The notes under the pieces are model-generated. The model was not told the DNA's origin. It saw only the letters and a list, made by a program, of their open reading frames with translations, and did not search any database. 64,000 bases of DNA from Rhizobiaceae bacterium. Its GTDB lineage: Bacteria > Pseudomonadota > Alphaproteobacteria > Rhizobiales > Rhizobiaceae. Numbering within the stretch: the stretch's first letter is position 1; each line of letters opens with the position of its first letter. The position numbers and the translations under genes were made by a program. Positions 32,945 through 41,743 of this stretch are shown piece by piece. The stretch lies in NCBI GenBank assembly GCA_029233925.1, contig JARGOX010000004.1:124001-188000 (forward strand), written 5' to 3'.

Positions 32945-35489
32945 GCAACAGGAAACCGATTTGGACCTGACGACCTGCGACCTTGAGCCCATCCATATTC
33001 CCGGCCGGATACAGAGTTTTGGCGCTTTGGTGTCCATAACACCGGACTTGATTGTCAACCATGCGTCAAAAAATGCTGCGCGGATGCTGGCAATAGACTG
33101 CGATACACTGGTCGGTAGGTCCCTGCTTGACTTCATCAGCCCGGCAACCATCCATGACATGCGCTCAAGATTGCAGATGCTCGCCAGCAATGATGCTGTT
33201 GAACGGATGATCGCTGTCACACTGACAGATGGCGGCAGCCCATTCGATATTGCGTTGCACGTGTCAGTGCGCTCGATTGTTCTCGAATTCGAACCGCACA
33301 ATGCTCAGGCGCAAAGGGATTATATCTCCGATATACGCCATATGATTGAAAGGCTGCGGCAGGCGGTGGATGTCGTTCAATTGTGTCAAATGGCGGCGCG
33401 GCAGATCAAGATTCTGACGGGGTTTGACCGCGTCATGGTCTATCGTTTCGGTCGGGATGGGTCCGGCAACGTCATCGCAGAAGCCGTGCAGCGAGATATG
33501 GAGCCCTATCTGGGCCTGCGTTATCCCGCTTCCGGCATTCCCAAACAGGCACGGGCTTTATACACACGAAATCTTTTGCGCCTGATTGGCGACGCCCATG
33601 ATGAAGGCATCGCGATCGAACCGGTACTTTCTGCTGAAGGCGAGCCTCTGGACCTCAGCATGAGCACAACCAGATCCGTTTCGCCCATCCATCTGGAATA
33701 TCTGCGCAATATGGGTGTGCATGCATCCATGTCCATCTCGATTCTGAGAAAGGGAAAGCTGTGGGGATTGATCGCCTGTCACAATCAAACACCCCTTTCA
33801 GTTTCATTTTCGATGCGCCTCGCGGCGGAACTGTTCGCCCAATTGTTCGGTTTTTTGCTGGAACAGAAGGAAGCGTCGATAGCCCGCGAGGATGCAATTC
33901 GTTCCCGCATCCTTCACGACCAGATCATGGCAAAAATAACCGAGACGGCATCGGTTGAAAACAATGTCGGCGCGATCATAGCCTCGATTGAATCCGCCAT
34001 ACCGTTTGATGGAGCCATCAGCTGGACCAATGGCATTTTCCGGAGGCAGGGCACAGCGCCCTCACAGGAGGAATTCCTCGAATTGCTGCCCTTCATCGAC
34101 AAGAACACCACCAGCGGCGTTTTCCAGACGGAATGTCTGTCAGACATGTTCCCGCTGGCAAAGCCCTATGCCGCGAAAGCTGCCGGATTGCTTGTGGTAC
34201 CGTTCAGGCAATCCTCACGCGACTATATTGTCTTGTTTCGCAGCGAGGTGGCAAAATCGCTTCGATGGGCAGGCAATCCTGACAAGCCGGCCGAAAGGGC
34301 GCTCAACGCAACCCGTCTGACACCGCGCAAGAGTTTCGAAGAATACAAGCAACAGGTCCGCGGCCACTGCTCATCCTGGACCACCCGGGAAATGAATATT
34401 GCCGAGGCACTGCGTGTCACCTTGATGGAAGTGGCATTGAAACTGGCCTTTGCCAATGATCCGGAGCGCCATCGGCTTCAGGAACATCAGGAACTGCTGA
34501 TCTCCGAACTGAACCATCGGGTGCGCAACATACTCAATCTGGTCAAGGGTCCCATCAGCCAAAGCAGTGACGAGGCCAGCAGCGTTTCCGGCTTTACTGA
34601 AATCATCGGCGGTCGGGTTCATGCATTGGCCCGCGCCCACGATCAGATCATGAGGAAAAACGGGGCCGCTGCATCAGCTCATGGGCTGATCGAGACAGAG
34701 GCCTCAGCCTACCTTGCAGCAGACGCCACGCGGGTGGAACTGACCGGTTCTGATGCCTTGCTGGTGCCAAAGGCATTCTCAACGCTCTCTTTGGTTATCC
34801 ATGAGCTGATGACGAATTCGGCGAAATACGGGGCTTTGTCTGAACGGCGCGGAAGGGTTTTCATCAAACTGTCTCAGGAGACCGGCGACGAACTCAGGAT
34901 TTCCTGGCGCGAGAGCGATGGCCCGCAAGTCGTGGAACCGACGCGACGGGGTTTTGGCCTGACGATCATAGAGCGGTCCATTCCCTATGAATTGCATGGT
35001 CAGGCAACATTGAATTTTGACAAGGAAGGCGTCAACGCTGTCTTCGTCCTGCCCGCCGATAGTGTTGAGACCCATCTGGAAAGCGCCTTATCCGAGGCTG
35101 TCATACAAGAGGCAGCAGCAGAGGTATTCACACCGCCCAATTCAGTTCTGGTCGTGGAAGACAATATCATCATTGCGCTGGACGCCGAAATTCATCTGGA
35201 TCAATTGGGGGCAAAACAGGTGCAGATCGCCAGCACCGTTACGGCAGCCATGGAACTCGTTGAAACAAATGACTTCGATTTCGCGTTGCTTGATGTCAAT
35301 CTGGGATCGGAAACAAGCGAGCCCCTTGCGCACCTGCTCATGCAAAAGGGCGTGCCATTTGCGTTTGCATCCGGCTACGGAGAATTGCAGGCGCTGGCTG
35401 CCAAATTCAACAATGCGCCTATCGTTCAAAAACCCTATGACAAGAATGCCCTGGTCAAGGCGATCGTGGACTGCAGGCAAGAGACCTGA
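32925..35489 (+). CDS. bphP: Bacteriophytochrome with HWE kinase and receiver domains
   Basis: 854 residues from TTG 32925, chosen because GGAGG lies nine bases upstream. PAS domain about 15-120 with the biliverdin-binding Cys18 in TTCDLEPIHIPGRIQ. GAF domain about 145-300; the PASDIP motif reads PASGIP (Gly204 for Asp), while the two chromophore-pocket His are present (His256 in SPIHLEYL, His286 in IACHNQ). PHY domain about 310-490. HWE kinase about 530-735 with His in SELNHRVRNIL, intact N-box HELMTNSAKYGALS and RRGFGLTIIER. C-terminal receiver about 745-850 with Asp in FALLDVNL. A red/far-red light sensor kinase; HWE kinases commonly feed PhyR. Confidence 0.95.
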   Translation: MNSKHVEQQETDLDLTTCDLEPIHIPGRIQSFGALVSITPDLIVNHASKNAARMLAIDCDTLVGRSLLDFISPATIHDMRSRLQMLASNDAVERMIAVTLTDGGSPFDIALHVSVRSIVLEFEPHNAQAQRDYISDIRHMIERLRQAVDVVQLCQMAARQIKILTGFDRVMVYRFGRDGSGNVIAEAVQRDMEPYLGLRYPASGIPKQARALYTRNLLRLIGDAHDEGIAIEPVLSAEGEPLDLSMSTTRSVSPIHLEYLRNMGVHASMSISILRKGKLWGLIACHNQTPLSVSFSMRLAAELFAQLFGFLLEQKEASIAREDAIRSRILHDQIMAKITETASVENNVGAIIASIESAIPFDGAISWTNGIFRRQGTAPSQEEFLELLPFIDKNTTSGVFQTECLSDMFPLAKPYAAKAAGLLVVPFRQSSRDYIVLFRSEVAKSLRWAGNPDKPAERALNATRLTPRKSFEEYKQQVRGHCSSWTTREMNIAEALRVTLMEVALKLAFANDPERHRLQEHQELLISELNHRVRNILNLVKGPISQSSDEASSVSGFTEIIGGRVHALARAHDQIMRKNGAAASAHGLIETEASAYLAADATRVELTGSDALLVPKAFSTLSLVIHELMTNSAKYGALSERRGRVFIKLSQETGDELRISWRESDGPQVVEPTRRGFGLTIIERSIPYELHGQATLNFDKEGVNAVFVLPADSVETHLESALSEAVIQEAAAEVFTPPNSVLVVEDNIIIALDAEIHLDQLGAKQVQIASTVTAAMELVETNDFDFALLDVNLGSETSEPLAHLLMQKGVPFAFASGYGELQALAAKFNNAPIVQKPYDKNALVKAIVDCRQET

Positions 35490-35561
35490 AGCGATAATAT
35501 CGCTCAGGCCCCTCAGAGGTGAAGGTTCCTGCCAATCGAGGCGAGACCTTCAGCCGGTCAA

Positions 35562-35810
35562 TTACAAAGTGGCCGGACCGTCATTTCTGTCGTCCTCGGC
35601 GTCGGGATCGATACTGTCGATGGCCAGGTCGATTTTCCTCAGTTCCTCTCCGAGGTCCTGGTCGTCGACCATGGCGCTTTCGCTTGCAGCGCGGATTTCG
35701 GCGCGCACTTCCTGTCGCATCTTCTCCAGCTGCTTGCGTTGCTCAGACACTGAATTCTTCTTGTTCGTCATTATGTCCTGAATTTGCGTTTCAACGTTAC
35801 TGCTATCCAT
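35562..35810 (-). CDS. Small acidic coiled-coil protein, hypothetical
   Basis: 82 residues from ATG 35810, which has GGAG six bases upstream. Charged and helical throughout (EQRKQLEKMRQEVRAEIRAA, then DLGEELRKIDLAIDSID) with an acidic tail; no Cys, signal or membrane segment. I do not recognise a family. It converges on bphP and lies in the stress island, but no EcfG-type motif was found upstream. Confidence 0.6.
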   Translation of the reverse strand: MDSSNVETQIQDIMTNKKNSVSEQRKQLEKMRQEVRAEIRAASESAMVDDQDLGEELRKIDLAIDSIDPDAEDDRNDGPATL

Positions 35811-35942
35811 AACATTCTCCATTATAATCTTTCGCCAGTGATTTTTCGGAAAACCAACAGGCGCATAAAGCATTTGTTTTTTGCCATCCAAATGCAGCAA
35901 TGAGGCTTATGCAATTTTGTCGGTCATGATGGCAGTGCAGGC

Positions 35943-36017
35943 TCAGGCCAGTCCTACAAAGGACAGAATAGCCAGAACGACGACAACAACGCCGATGATG
36001 TAAAAGATATTGTACAT
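35943..36017 (-). CDS. 24-residue membrane peptide under an EcfG-type promoter
   Basis: ATG at 36017, TGA at 35943. The product is MYNIFYIIGVVVVVLAILSF followed by VGLA, a single hydrophobic helix. GAGAGG lies about ten bases upstream and an exact EcfG-type promoter 35 bases upstream. Peptides of this kind with the same MYN(I/L)FYIIG start are common near stress genes of rhizobia (recall). Role unknown. Confidence 0.6.
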   Translation of the reverse strand: MYNIFYIIGVVVVVLAILSFVGLA

Positions 36018-36051
36018 GATAGGGTTACCTCTCGTTGTGGTATGGGAGTGA

Positions 36052-36076
36052 AACGCACGATCAGCCTTTTTGTTCC
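36052..36076 (-). promoter_or_regulatory. EcfG-type promoter before the 24-residue peptide
   Basis: Minus strand GGAAC (36076-36072), 16 bases, CGTT (36055-36052). It overlaps the end of the yihY-like gene and lies 35 bases before the ATG at 36017. Confidence 0.72.
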
Positions 36077-37041
36077 GCAATATGATCTGCCACAAAAGCG
36101 CCCCGCTGCCCCATGGGAGCCGACACGCCGGTGGTGGTGTCAATCTTTGTTTGATATTCCAGTTCGGAATTCAAAATGGCGCCAAGCACGATGATCAGCG
36201 TTGAATAGTAGATCCACAGCAGTGTCACGACAGCCACGGAGAGTGATCCAAACATTGCATTGTAATTGCCGAAATTCTCGACATAGAGCGAGAACAGCAC
36301 TGAAAGGCCGATCCACAATAGGGTCGCAAGCAACGCGCCGGGCGTGATCCATGTCCACTTGGCCGCGCTGCGATTGGGCGCAATGCGGAACAGCACCGAA
36401 ATGGCCAACCAGACCATCAAGGCAAGGACCGGCCATCGGAGCCATATGGAAAGGGATTCAAGAAATCGCGGGAGCGGCAGGCCGCCGACAATCACCGGTA
36501 TTGCGGCAATGGCAAAAAGGGCAACGGTGATGAAAACCATTCCGCCCAGGGTCAGGCCAAGTGACAGCAATGCATTGGCAATCAGACCACGTTCGTCCTT
36601 TTCACGATAGGCGCGATTCATGGCCACCAGAAGCGCATTGATGCCGCGTGAACCACTCCAAAGAGCAAAGACGAGGGAAACGACAAGACCTACGCCCAAA
36701 GTTGATTCAGGCTGTTGCAGCAGAGCAATCAGCCGATCCTGCAGCATTTCAAAGACGGATGCGGGGACAAATGGTTGAATGGTGTCGAGCTGGGCCTTCA
36801 GCGAATCGCGGCTCGTCACCAGTCCGTAGAGCAGGACGATGCTGGCCATGACGGGAAACAGTGACATGAAACTGAAAAAGGCGACTCCCGCGCAACGAAG
36901 CGAAAGTTCCGCATCGACGACAGCAACGTAGACGCGCTTAAGCACCGCTTTACGTCCGGGCCATGGAATCTGGCCCGGAGCCGTTGCATAGCGCCCGGTT
37001 AACCGGGCGCCTGTCAGGTCACTTTGCTCAAGGTCTGGCAC
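36061..37041 (-). CDS. YihY/BrkB family inner-membrane protein
   Basis: 326 residues from a GTG that directly follows the TAG of the upstream gene. About six helices, with the family features AGVAFFSFMSLFPVMASIVLLYG, LVFALWSGSRGINALLVAMNRAY and TPGALLATLLWIGLSVLFSLYVENFGNYNAMFGSLSVA-type sequence near the end. Often mis-annotated as ribonuclease BN; transport or envelope function is unproven. It is the last gene of a four-gene envelope-stress operon with DUF3618, holin-like and DUF883-like proteins. Confidence 0.9.
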   Translation of the reverse strand: MPDLEQSDLTGARLTGRYATAPGQIPWPGRKAVLKRVYVAVVDAELSLRCAGVAFFSFMSLFPVMASIVLLYGLVTSRDSLKAQLDTIQPFVPASVFEMLQDRLIALLQQPESTLGVGLVVSLVFALWSGSRGINALLVAMNRAYREKDERGLIANALLSLGLTLGGMVFITVALFAIAAIPVIVGGLPLPRFLESLSIWLRWPVLALMVWLAISVLFRIAPNRSAAKWTWITPGALLATLLWIGLSVLFSLYVENFGNYNAMFGSLSVAVVTLLWIYYSTLIIVLGAILNSELEYQTKIDTTTGVSAPMGQRGAFVADHIAEQKG

Positions 37042-38130
37042 CTAGTCGGCCCCGACTGGCTTGGATGACACCCCTTTGGGCAAGGTCGAAATCTTTTTCG
37101 CAGACCGTGGCTTTGCCGGGGCAGATTTCTTTCCGGTCGCCTTTGCCGGATCATTCAAGACCTTCGCAGCGCCCGGGAATTTTTCAGCTGCCGCTTTGAG
37201 ATCTCTTTTCGCCCCGTTAGCAGCGCCGGAGACCTCCGCCTCCGCCTGCAGGTCGACCACCCGATCACCAACCTTGGGCTCCGGTTCGGCTTGCCTTTGT
37301 CTGGCCGACGCGTTCGACTGTTCATTCGCCGTGTCTTCGCCAGATGAATGGGCACCAGACTGCGTGTTCTTGGCCTGACCAGTCACAGGCCGCTTTGCCG
37401 CAAGAATGGAGGCGGCCGCGGCGCCTGCTGCCAGAGCCATCAGACCAGCGGGGATGGGATTGTCCTTGACCCAATTGGCCGCGGTTTCCACACCATCGCG
37501 CGAACGGTCAGCCTGTTTTCTGACGGCGCGACCGGCGGCATTGGCCTTGGAATGCAATCTGTCTGCATAGTCCCGGCCCCGTTCCTTTGCCTGTGAGGAT
37601 GTTTGGTTGACGGCATCGGCGGTTTTTCCAGCCATGTCGGTTACCTTGTCACTCACATCGTCAAAGCTGCTGCGCACAGCACTGCGGGCCAAATCCATCC
37701 CGTCTTTGGCGGCTCTATTGAGATCCTCGACGCTGTCAGCAACACCGTCACGAATACCCTCGGCCTGGTTTTTCAAATCATGCACACGCTGCCCGACACG
37801 TTCAGCCGGATCGCCGGAAACAATGGGATCAACATGGGTTTCGCCAAGAGGCCTTTGCGGATGCACATCCTGCTGCCCGTTGCTGCGCGCACGTCCGGCC
37901 ATGAAAAAGCCGGCAAGCCCTGCGCCGACGAGAAGCGCGGAAAATGGATTCTCACGCGCCTTATTGACAAGGGACGCACCAATATTCGACGCGGGCTGAC
38001 CGTCTTCTCCCAGCAGATTGCTCAGGAAACCGGCGGGGGAGAATGTATCGCCCATCTGGTCCAGACGTGAATCAATGCGTGAGCGGGTATTCTCGATGGC
38101 ATCTTCTATCTGTTCGGTTCTATAGGTCAT
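37042..38130 (-). CDS. DUF3618 protein with long helical tail
   Basis: 362 residues. The N-terminus TYRTEQIEDAIENTRSRIDSRLDQMGDTFSP is the DUF3618 signature. A hydrophobic stretch near 62-80 (FSALLVGAGLAGFFMAG) and another near 230-250 (GLMALAAGAAAASILAA) flank a long Ala/Asp/Lys-rich helical region with repeated VADSVEDLNRAAKDGMD-like units. The tail is Lys/Ala/Pro-rich. Probably an envelope stress protein that sits at the inner membrane. Two bases separate its start from the stop of the holin-like gene. Confidence 0.82.
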   Translation of the reverse strand: MTYRTEQIEDAIENTRSRIDSRLDQMGDTFSPAGFLSNLLGEDGQPASNIGASLVNKARENPFSALLVGAGLAGFFMAGRARSNGQQDVHPQRPLGETHVDPIVSGDPAERVGQRVHDLKNQAEGIRDGVADSVEDLNRAAKDGMDLARSAVRSSFDDVSDKVTDMAGKTADAVNQTSSQAKERGRDYADRLHSKANAAGRAVRKQADRSRDGVETAANWVKDNPIPAGLMALAAGAAAASILAAKRPVTGQAKNTQSGAHSSGEDTANEQSNASARQRQAEPEPKVGDRVVDLQAEAEVSGAANGAKRDLKAAAEKFPGAAKVLNDPAKATGKKSAPAKPRSAKKISTLPKGVSSKPVGAD

Positions 38131-38132
38131 GA

Positions 38133-38513
38133 TCAGCTTGCCTCCTTCATTCTTTCAGCGCTTTCGCGCACGGATTTCATTGTTCGTCTTGGTGCCAGAT
38201 TTTCCGGCTTGAGCTGCCTGCTGCCGCTGGTGACTGAGATATAGGCAATGACAGCGAGCACGATGCCGACCGCCAGAGACGCGACGGAAGCGGGCATGAT
38301 ATTGGCCAAGGCGACGACAAGCGCCTGGACGAGCACAAGCAGGGCACAAAATGCAATCAGCAGTCCGGCAACCAGAGCGATGAAGCCATTTTGGATCTGA
38401 TCGATTTTTTCGCCCGCTTCTGCACGCGCAAGCGATATTTCCTGCCGCAGCAGCAGCGTCAAATCCGCGATCAGCTCCCTGATGGTATCCTTCATATTCG
38501 TGGTGCTATTCAT
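38133..38513 (-). CDS. Phage holin family (DUF1469-type) membrane protein
   Basis: 126 residues from ATG 38513 (AAGGAA eight bases upstream). The N-terminal helix TIRELIADLTLLLRQEISLARAEAGEKI is the usual start of this family, followed by two hydrophobic segments (FIALVAGLLIAFCALLVLVQALVVAL and VASLAVGIVLAVIAYISV). Despite the name, chromosomal members are linked to envelope stress rather than phage lysis. Located between DUF3618 and DUF883-like genes in one operon. Confidence 0.85.
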   Translation of the reverse strand: MNSTTNMKDTIRELIADLTLLLRQEISLARAEAGEKIDQIQNGFIALVAGLLIAFCALLVLVQALVVALANIMPASVASLAVGIVLAVIAYISVTSGSRQLKPENLAPRRTMKSVRESAERMKEAS

Positions 38514-38548
38514 ATTGGTGTTCCTTCCATTTTTCTCAGGCGCCACTC

Positions 38549-39103
38549 TCAACTGTCTCTGACAGGATGCCTGCGCGTGGACTTCAGGGTGCTGGCCAGC
38601 GCAAATCCCGCAACTGCGAGAATGCCGACCGTGACGACTGGGCGCTCACGCACAAATGTTTCCAGACGACGGGTCAGATTGTCCGGATCAAGTCCGTCAA
38701 CCTCACTGGCAGCCTTTTCCAAACCTTTGCCTGCAGCGCGCACATAACCGGCGGTACCAGACATGCCGTCGTCTTCGAGGCTCTTGCTGCCCGCCTCCAG
38801 AGCACGGCTCAGCGAATAGACCATTTCCTGTGTCCGGTTCTTGCCCTGCTCGGCGGTGGCCCTTGCCCCGTCCATAGCCTTGTTCAACACATCTTCACTT
38901 GCCTTTTCCGCATGTTTGGCAACGGATGACCCCAGGTCGGATGCAGCATCGGACAGGGAAGCCCTGGCTTCAGAAGCGACCTGACCGGCCTTTTCCATCT
39001 TGTCGTGAACAGTTGCCTTGATGGTCTGCTCGGTGTCGGCATCAGTGGGTTTTGCTGTGGTAGCGCCCTGGCCGATGGTCTCATTACGGTGCGGCTTTTG
39101 CAT
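38549..39103 (-). CDS. DUF883/ElaB-like stress protein
   Basis: 184 residues from ATG 39103, with GGAG six bases upstream (a second ATG four codons earlier lacks one). A long helical, Ala/Glu/Lys-rich body (DKMEKAGQVASEARASLSDAASDLGSSVAKHAEKASEDV) ends with a short C-terminal hydrophobic helix (VVTVGILAVAGFALAS) and a basic tail. The layout matches ElaB/DUF883-type proteins or nutrient-deprivation-induced proteins. First gene of the envelope operon; a near-consensus EcfG promoter is 49 bases upstream. Confidence 0.72.
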   Translation of the reverse strand: MQKPHRNETIGQGATTAKPTDADTEQTIKATVHDKMEKAGQVASEARASLSDAASDLGSSVAKHAEKASEDVLNKAMDGARATAEQGKNRTQEMVYSLSRALEAGSKSLEDDGMSGTAGYVRAAGKGLEKAASEVDGLDPDNLTRRLETFVRERPVVTVGILAVAGFALASTLKSTRRHPVRDS

Positions 39104-39151
39104 CTTGATCTCCATCTTCTTTGTTCTGAAAATCCCAATTCTATTTAGTAA

Positions 39152-39176
39152 AACCATTGAACGGCGCAAAAGTTCC
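39152..39176 (-). promoter_or_regulatory. Probable EcfG-type promoter of the envelope operon
   Basis: Minus strand GGAAC (39176-39172), 16 bases, then GGTT (39155-39152), one mismatch to CGTT. The distance of 49 bases to the ATG matches the exact sites nearby. Confidence 0.5.
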
Positions 39177-39260
39177 AAGCCTTTTTCAAAATCCGGCAGG
39201 CTGCAGCGTTTCATTGATAGACACGCATCTTCTCGCAGGCCTGTTTTTACACATTGCGCT

Positions 39261-40445
39261 CTACAGGCTGGCTGGTTTCTTATCGAGCGAAGCGGGTGAG
39301 CCCTGCTGCTCGGGATCCATAGGGACATTCTCACCTGACAGGAATTCACCGATATGGGACAGGCCGCCAACGCGCTCACAGAGCACCTTGAAAATGATCA
39401 GAAGCGGCACGGCAATCAGGACGCCAACCGGTCCCCACATGAAACCCCAGAAGGCAATCGAAACCAGGATGGCAACTGTATTGAGAGAAAATCTTCGCCC
39501 CAGAATCATGGGGGTCAGAAACTGGCCCTCGACGATGGTCAGAACCAGATAGACGGCCGATGGAACCATGGCGATGGGGAGCGTATCGAATGAAATGATG
39601 GAAACACCAAAGGCCAGAAGCACACCGATCAGCGCACCGATATAGGGAAGGAAATTGAGTAAGGCGGCCAGGACAGCCCAAAGGTGCGGTGTTGGGACAT
39701 CCAGCAGGTAGAACAGAACGCCCACGGCCATGCCCATACAGGCGTTTATCACCGCAACCGTCAACAGATAGCGCGACACGTCATGCTCGACATCCATGAT
39801 CAGCGCGAGAACCTTTTTCTTGTCGCTCAGTTTTGGAAATATGCGGATCGCTTTTTTGAAAAACATGTCACGGGACACAAGAAGGAAAAAGCTCAGGACC
39901 AGTATCAGAAGTGTCATTGCAGCAATCGCCATGACATCATCCGCCGCGCGCGCGATCAGCCCAGGGCCTTTGACAACCACTTCATTGGTTTTTCCATTGC
40001 CCCCGGAACTGGTTATTTTTTCCACTTCCTCACCCATGGAGTTGATTGAATCAACCGGGCTGCGGATGGATTTCAGCTTCTCCTTCAGTTGCGCGCCGAT
40101 CTGTGGCGCATCGGACAGAAACTCCTTCAGCGGCGTAGCCAGTGTCATCGCGCCGATGGTGATACCTGCCCCACAAATTATAAGAAGCAATGCTGCTGAA
40201 ACAGGGCTTGGTATATGAAACAAGCGCCGGGCGGCAGACACCACCGGGCCCAGCGTCAGGGCCGTGATGATGGACAATGCAATGGGAAGAAAGAAGCTCT
40301 GACCGAGATAAAGCGCCACACACACCGCAATGACGGCGATGATGTTAAGGGACACGGCCACTGACGACGAATAGGTGCCTTGCGCTGTTTGCGGATTCTG
40401 CGTTCCGTCGACTTCGGGGGAACCCGGTTTGAGAGACAATGCCAT
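39261..40445 (-). CDS. AI-2E family transporter
   Basis: 394 residues from ATG 40445 (AAAAGG just upstream). Seven to eight helices in the family arrangement: VSLNIIAVIAVCVALYLGQSFFLPIALSIITALTLGP at the start, MAIAAMTLLILVLSFFLLVSRD in the middle, then LLNFLPYIGALIGVLLAFGVSI and PMILGRRFSLNTVAILVSIAFWGFMWGPVGVLIAVPLL-type sequence. Members export small molecules or act as sodium/proton antiporters; substrate not known. A weak EcfG-like motif lies 79 bases upstream. Confidence 0.9.
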   Translation of the reverse strand: MALSLKPGSPEVDGTQNPQTAQGTYSSSVAVSLNIIAVIAVCVALYLGQSFFLPIALSIITALTLGPVVSAARRLFHIPSPVSAALLLIICGAGITIGAMTLATPLKEFLSDAPQIGAQLKEKLKSIRSPVDSINSMGEEVEKITSSGGNGKTNEVVVKGPGLIARAADDVMAIAAMTLLILVLSFFLLVSRDMFFKKAIRIFPKLSDKKKVLALIMDVEHDVSRYLLTVAVINACMGMAVGVLFYLLDVPTPHLWAVLAALLNFLPYIGALIGVLLAFGVSIISFDTLPIAMVPSAVYLVLTIVEGQFLTPMILGRRFSLNTVAILVSIAFWGFMWGPVGVLIAVPLLIIFKVLCERVGGLSHIGEFLSGENVPMDPEQQGSPASLDKKPASL

Positions 40446-40523
40446 CCATCCTTTTCCGCCCGTCGGGCCAACAGTGTTTCTCCGACCCGGGATCGGGTCG
40501 ATTGACACCTTGCTGACCAATAC

Positions 40524-40548
40524 AACGCACGGGAGGACAAATGGTTGC
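40524..40548 (-). promoter_or_regulatory. Weak EcfG-like motif before the AI-2E gene
   Basis: Minus strand GCAAC (40548-40544), 16 bases, CGTT (40527-40524); one mismatch in the -35 element. Confidence 0.35.
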
Positions 40549-40575
40549 GATGTGGATAATCTTCACCGCAAACAG

Positions 40576-40602
40576 AAAAAGGCCGCCACCGGCGACCTTT
40601 TT
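40576..40602. terminator. Bidirectional-type terminator after the PRC-barrel gene
   Basis: AAAAAGGCCGCC (40576-40587) pairs, with one mismatch, with GGCGACCTTTTT (40591-40602) around a three-base loop. It lies 17 bases after the PRC gene stop on the minus strand, where it ends in a T-run. Confidence 0.75.
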
Positions 40603-40618
40603 CATGGGTGCAATCAAA

Positions 40619-41467
40619 TCAGCCCTTGTAGGCGGGCTGTTTGCCAAGCGCTTCTTCGCTGGAGTCGATATAGACCCGCAAATCATCGCCATTGTCGTTG
40701 CGCAGAATCCGCAGTTCGTCAAACGTGACGCCGACAGGATGCTCGCCGAGACCAAGGAAGCCACCCACGTCAATCACGACGGTTTCGACCTTGCCATCTT
40801 CACTGAGAATCAAGCGGTCGATTTCGCCGACGCTTTCATCGTTGACACCGTAAACGCTGATACCTTCGAGCCTTTCAGCCGTCAGTTCCGTCATTTCGGC
40901 TTCGCGGTAACCATCACGATCGATCATCGGACGCGGCAAGAGCAAACGACCCGTCTTGTCAGCAGCATGGTCTGCATCGTCAGCGGTGACACTGCCTGTC
41001 TGCATGATGTCTGTACGATCAAAAGGCGTTGCTTCAGTCAACATTTCCTTATTGGTCTTCACAACCAGGAAATAGTCGTCGTCATTGCCTTCTTCGCGTA
41101 CCATCTTGATCTGGTCCATCGGTACGGCAATGTCTTTTTCGCCAATTCCGATGAATCCGCCAATTCCAAGAATGACTGCTTTGACCTGGCCGTTTGCGCC
41201 CAGAATGACATCATTGACTTCACCGATATCATCCCATTCCTTCTCAGAACCGGGAACAGCACGGGCATTCTCGTCCCAGGCATCCCACTGGCTTTCAGCA
41301 GAGTAGATGCGCATGCCGATAAATTTGGATGCATAAATGTCACCAGGCTGTTCTGACGCATAGGTCTGCATCATGACTTCGTTGCTGTTGGCGCCTGTGT
41401 TGGCGGCAAAGGCAGACGTTCCAAGCATCAGAGCCATGGCCGTTGTTGCGATAATCCGTTTCATCAT
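40619..41467 (-). CDS. Exported protein with two PRC-barrel domains
   Basis: 282 residues from ATG 41467 (AGGAG five bases upstream). Signal peptide 1-21 (IIATTAMALMLGTSAFA). PRC-barrel one at about 45-120 (IGEVNDVILGANGQVKAVILGIGGFIGIGEKDIAVP), PRC-barrel two at about 195-270 (VGEIDRLILSEDGKVETVVIDVGGFLGLGEHPVGV). The two share the same GGF(I/L)G(I/L)GE loop. Such proteins are stress-induced in rhizobia; molecular role unknown. An exact EcfG-type promoter lies 75 bases upstream and a terminator follows, so it is a single-gene unit. Confidence 0.88.
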   Translation of the reverse strand: MMKRIIATTAMALMLGTSAFAANTGANSNEVMMQTYASEQPGDIYASKFIGMRIYSAESQWDAWDENARAVPGSEKEWDDIGEVNDVILGANGQVKAVILGIGGFIGIGEKDIAVPMDQIKMVREEGNDDDYFLVVKTNKEMLTEATPFDRTDIMQTGSVTADDADHAADKTGRLLLPRPMIDRDGYREAEMTELTAERLEGISVYGVNDESVGEIDRLILSEDGKVETVVIDVGGFLGLGEHPVGVTFDELRILRNDNGDDLRVYIDSSEEALGKQPAYKG

Positions 41468-41541
41468 TATACTCCTTAATTGTCTGGCAGTATTGAAACG
41501 ACCCACCAGAGCATCTCACTGCCGTGGGGCGTTGATATACA

Positions 41542-41566
41542 AACGGCCAACTGGCAAATGGGTTCC
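41542..41566 (-). promoter_or_regulatory. EcfG-type promoter of the PRC-barrel gene
   Basis: Minus strand GGAAC (41566-41562), 16 bases, CGTT (41545-41542), 75 bases before the ATG at 41467. Confidence 0.75.
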
Positions 41567-41671
41567 AATTTCTGAAGATTTTTTTTCGGAAGGGACCCAT
41601 TTGTTTTTTCGCGATGGGTTTACCGGTGGCGCCGTCAACTCTCAGAAACGGACCGACTTTTTGCCTAACGC

Positions 41672-41703
41672 AAAAAAAACGCGATGACCTGGGCCATCGC
41701 GTT
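41672..41703 (-). terminator. Rho-independent terminator of dps
   Basis: On the minus strand AACGCGATG (41703-41695) pairs with CATCGCGTT (41686-41678), followed by a run of eight T. It lies 40 bases after the dps stop. Confidence 0.88.
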
Positions 41704-41743
41704 CTCTTTGTCTAAATGCGAAATTGTTTACTGTGAAAAAGCG

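Noticed and set aside
38133-38513. Holin-family gene as a sign of prophage
   Set aside because: Neighbours are chromosomal envelope-stress genes and no phage structural, integrase or lysis genes occur.
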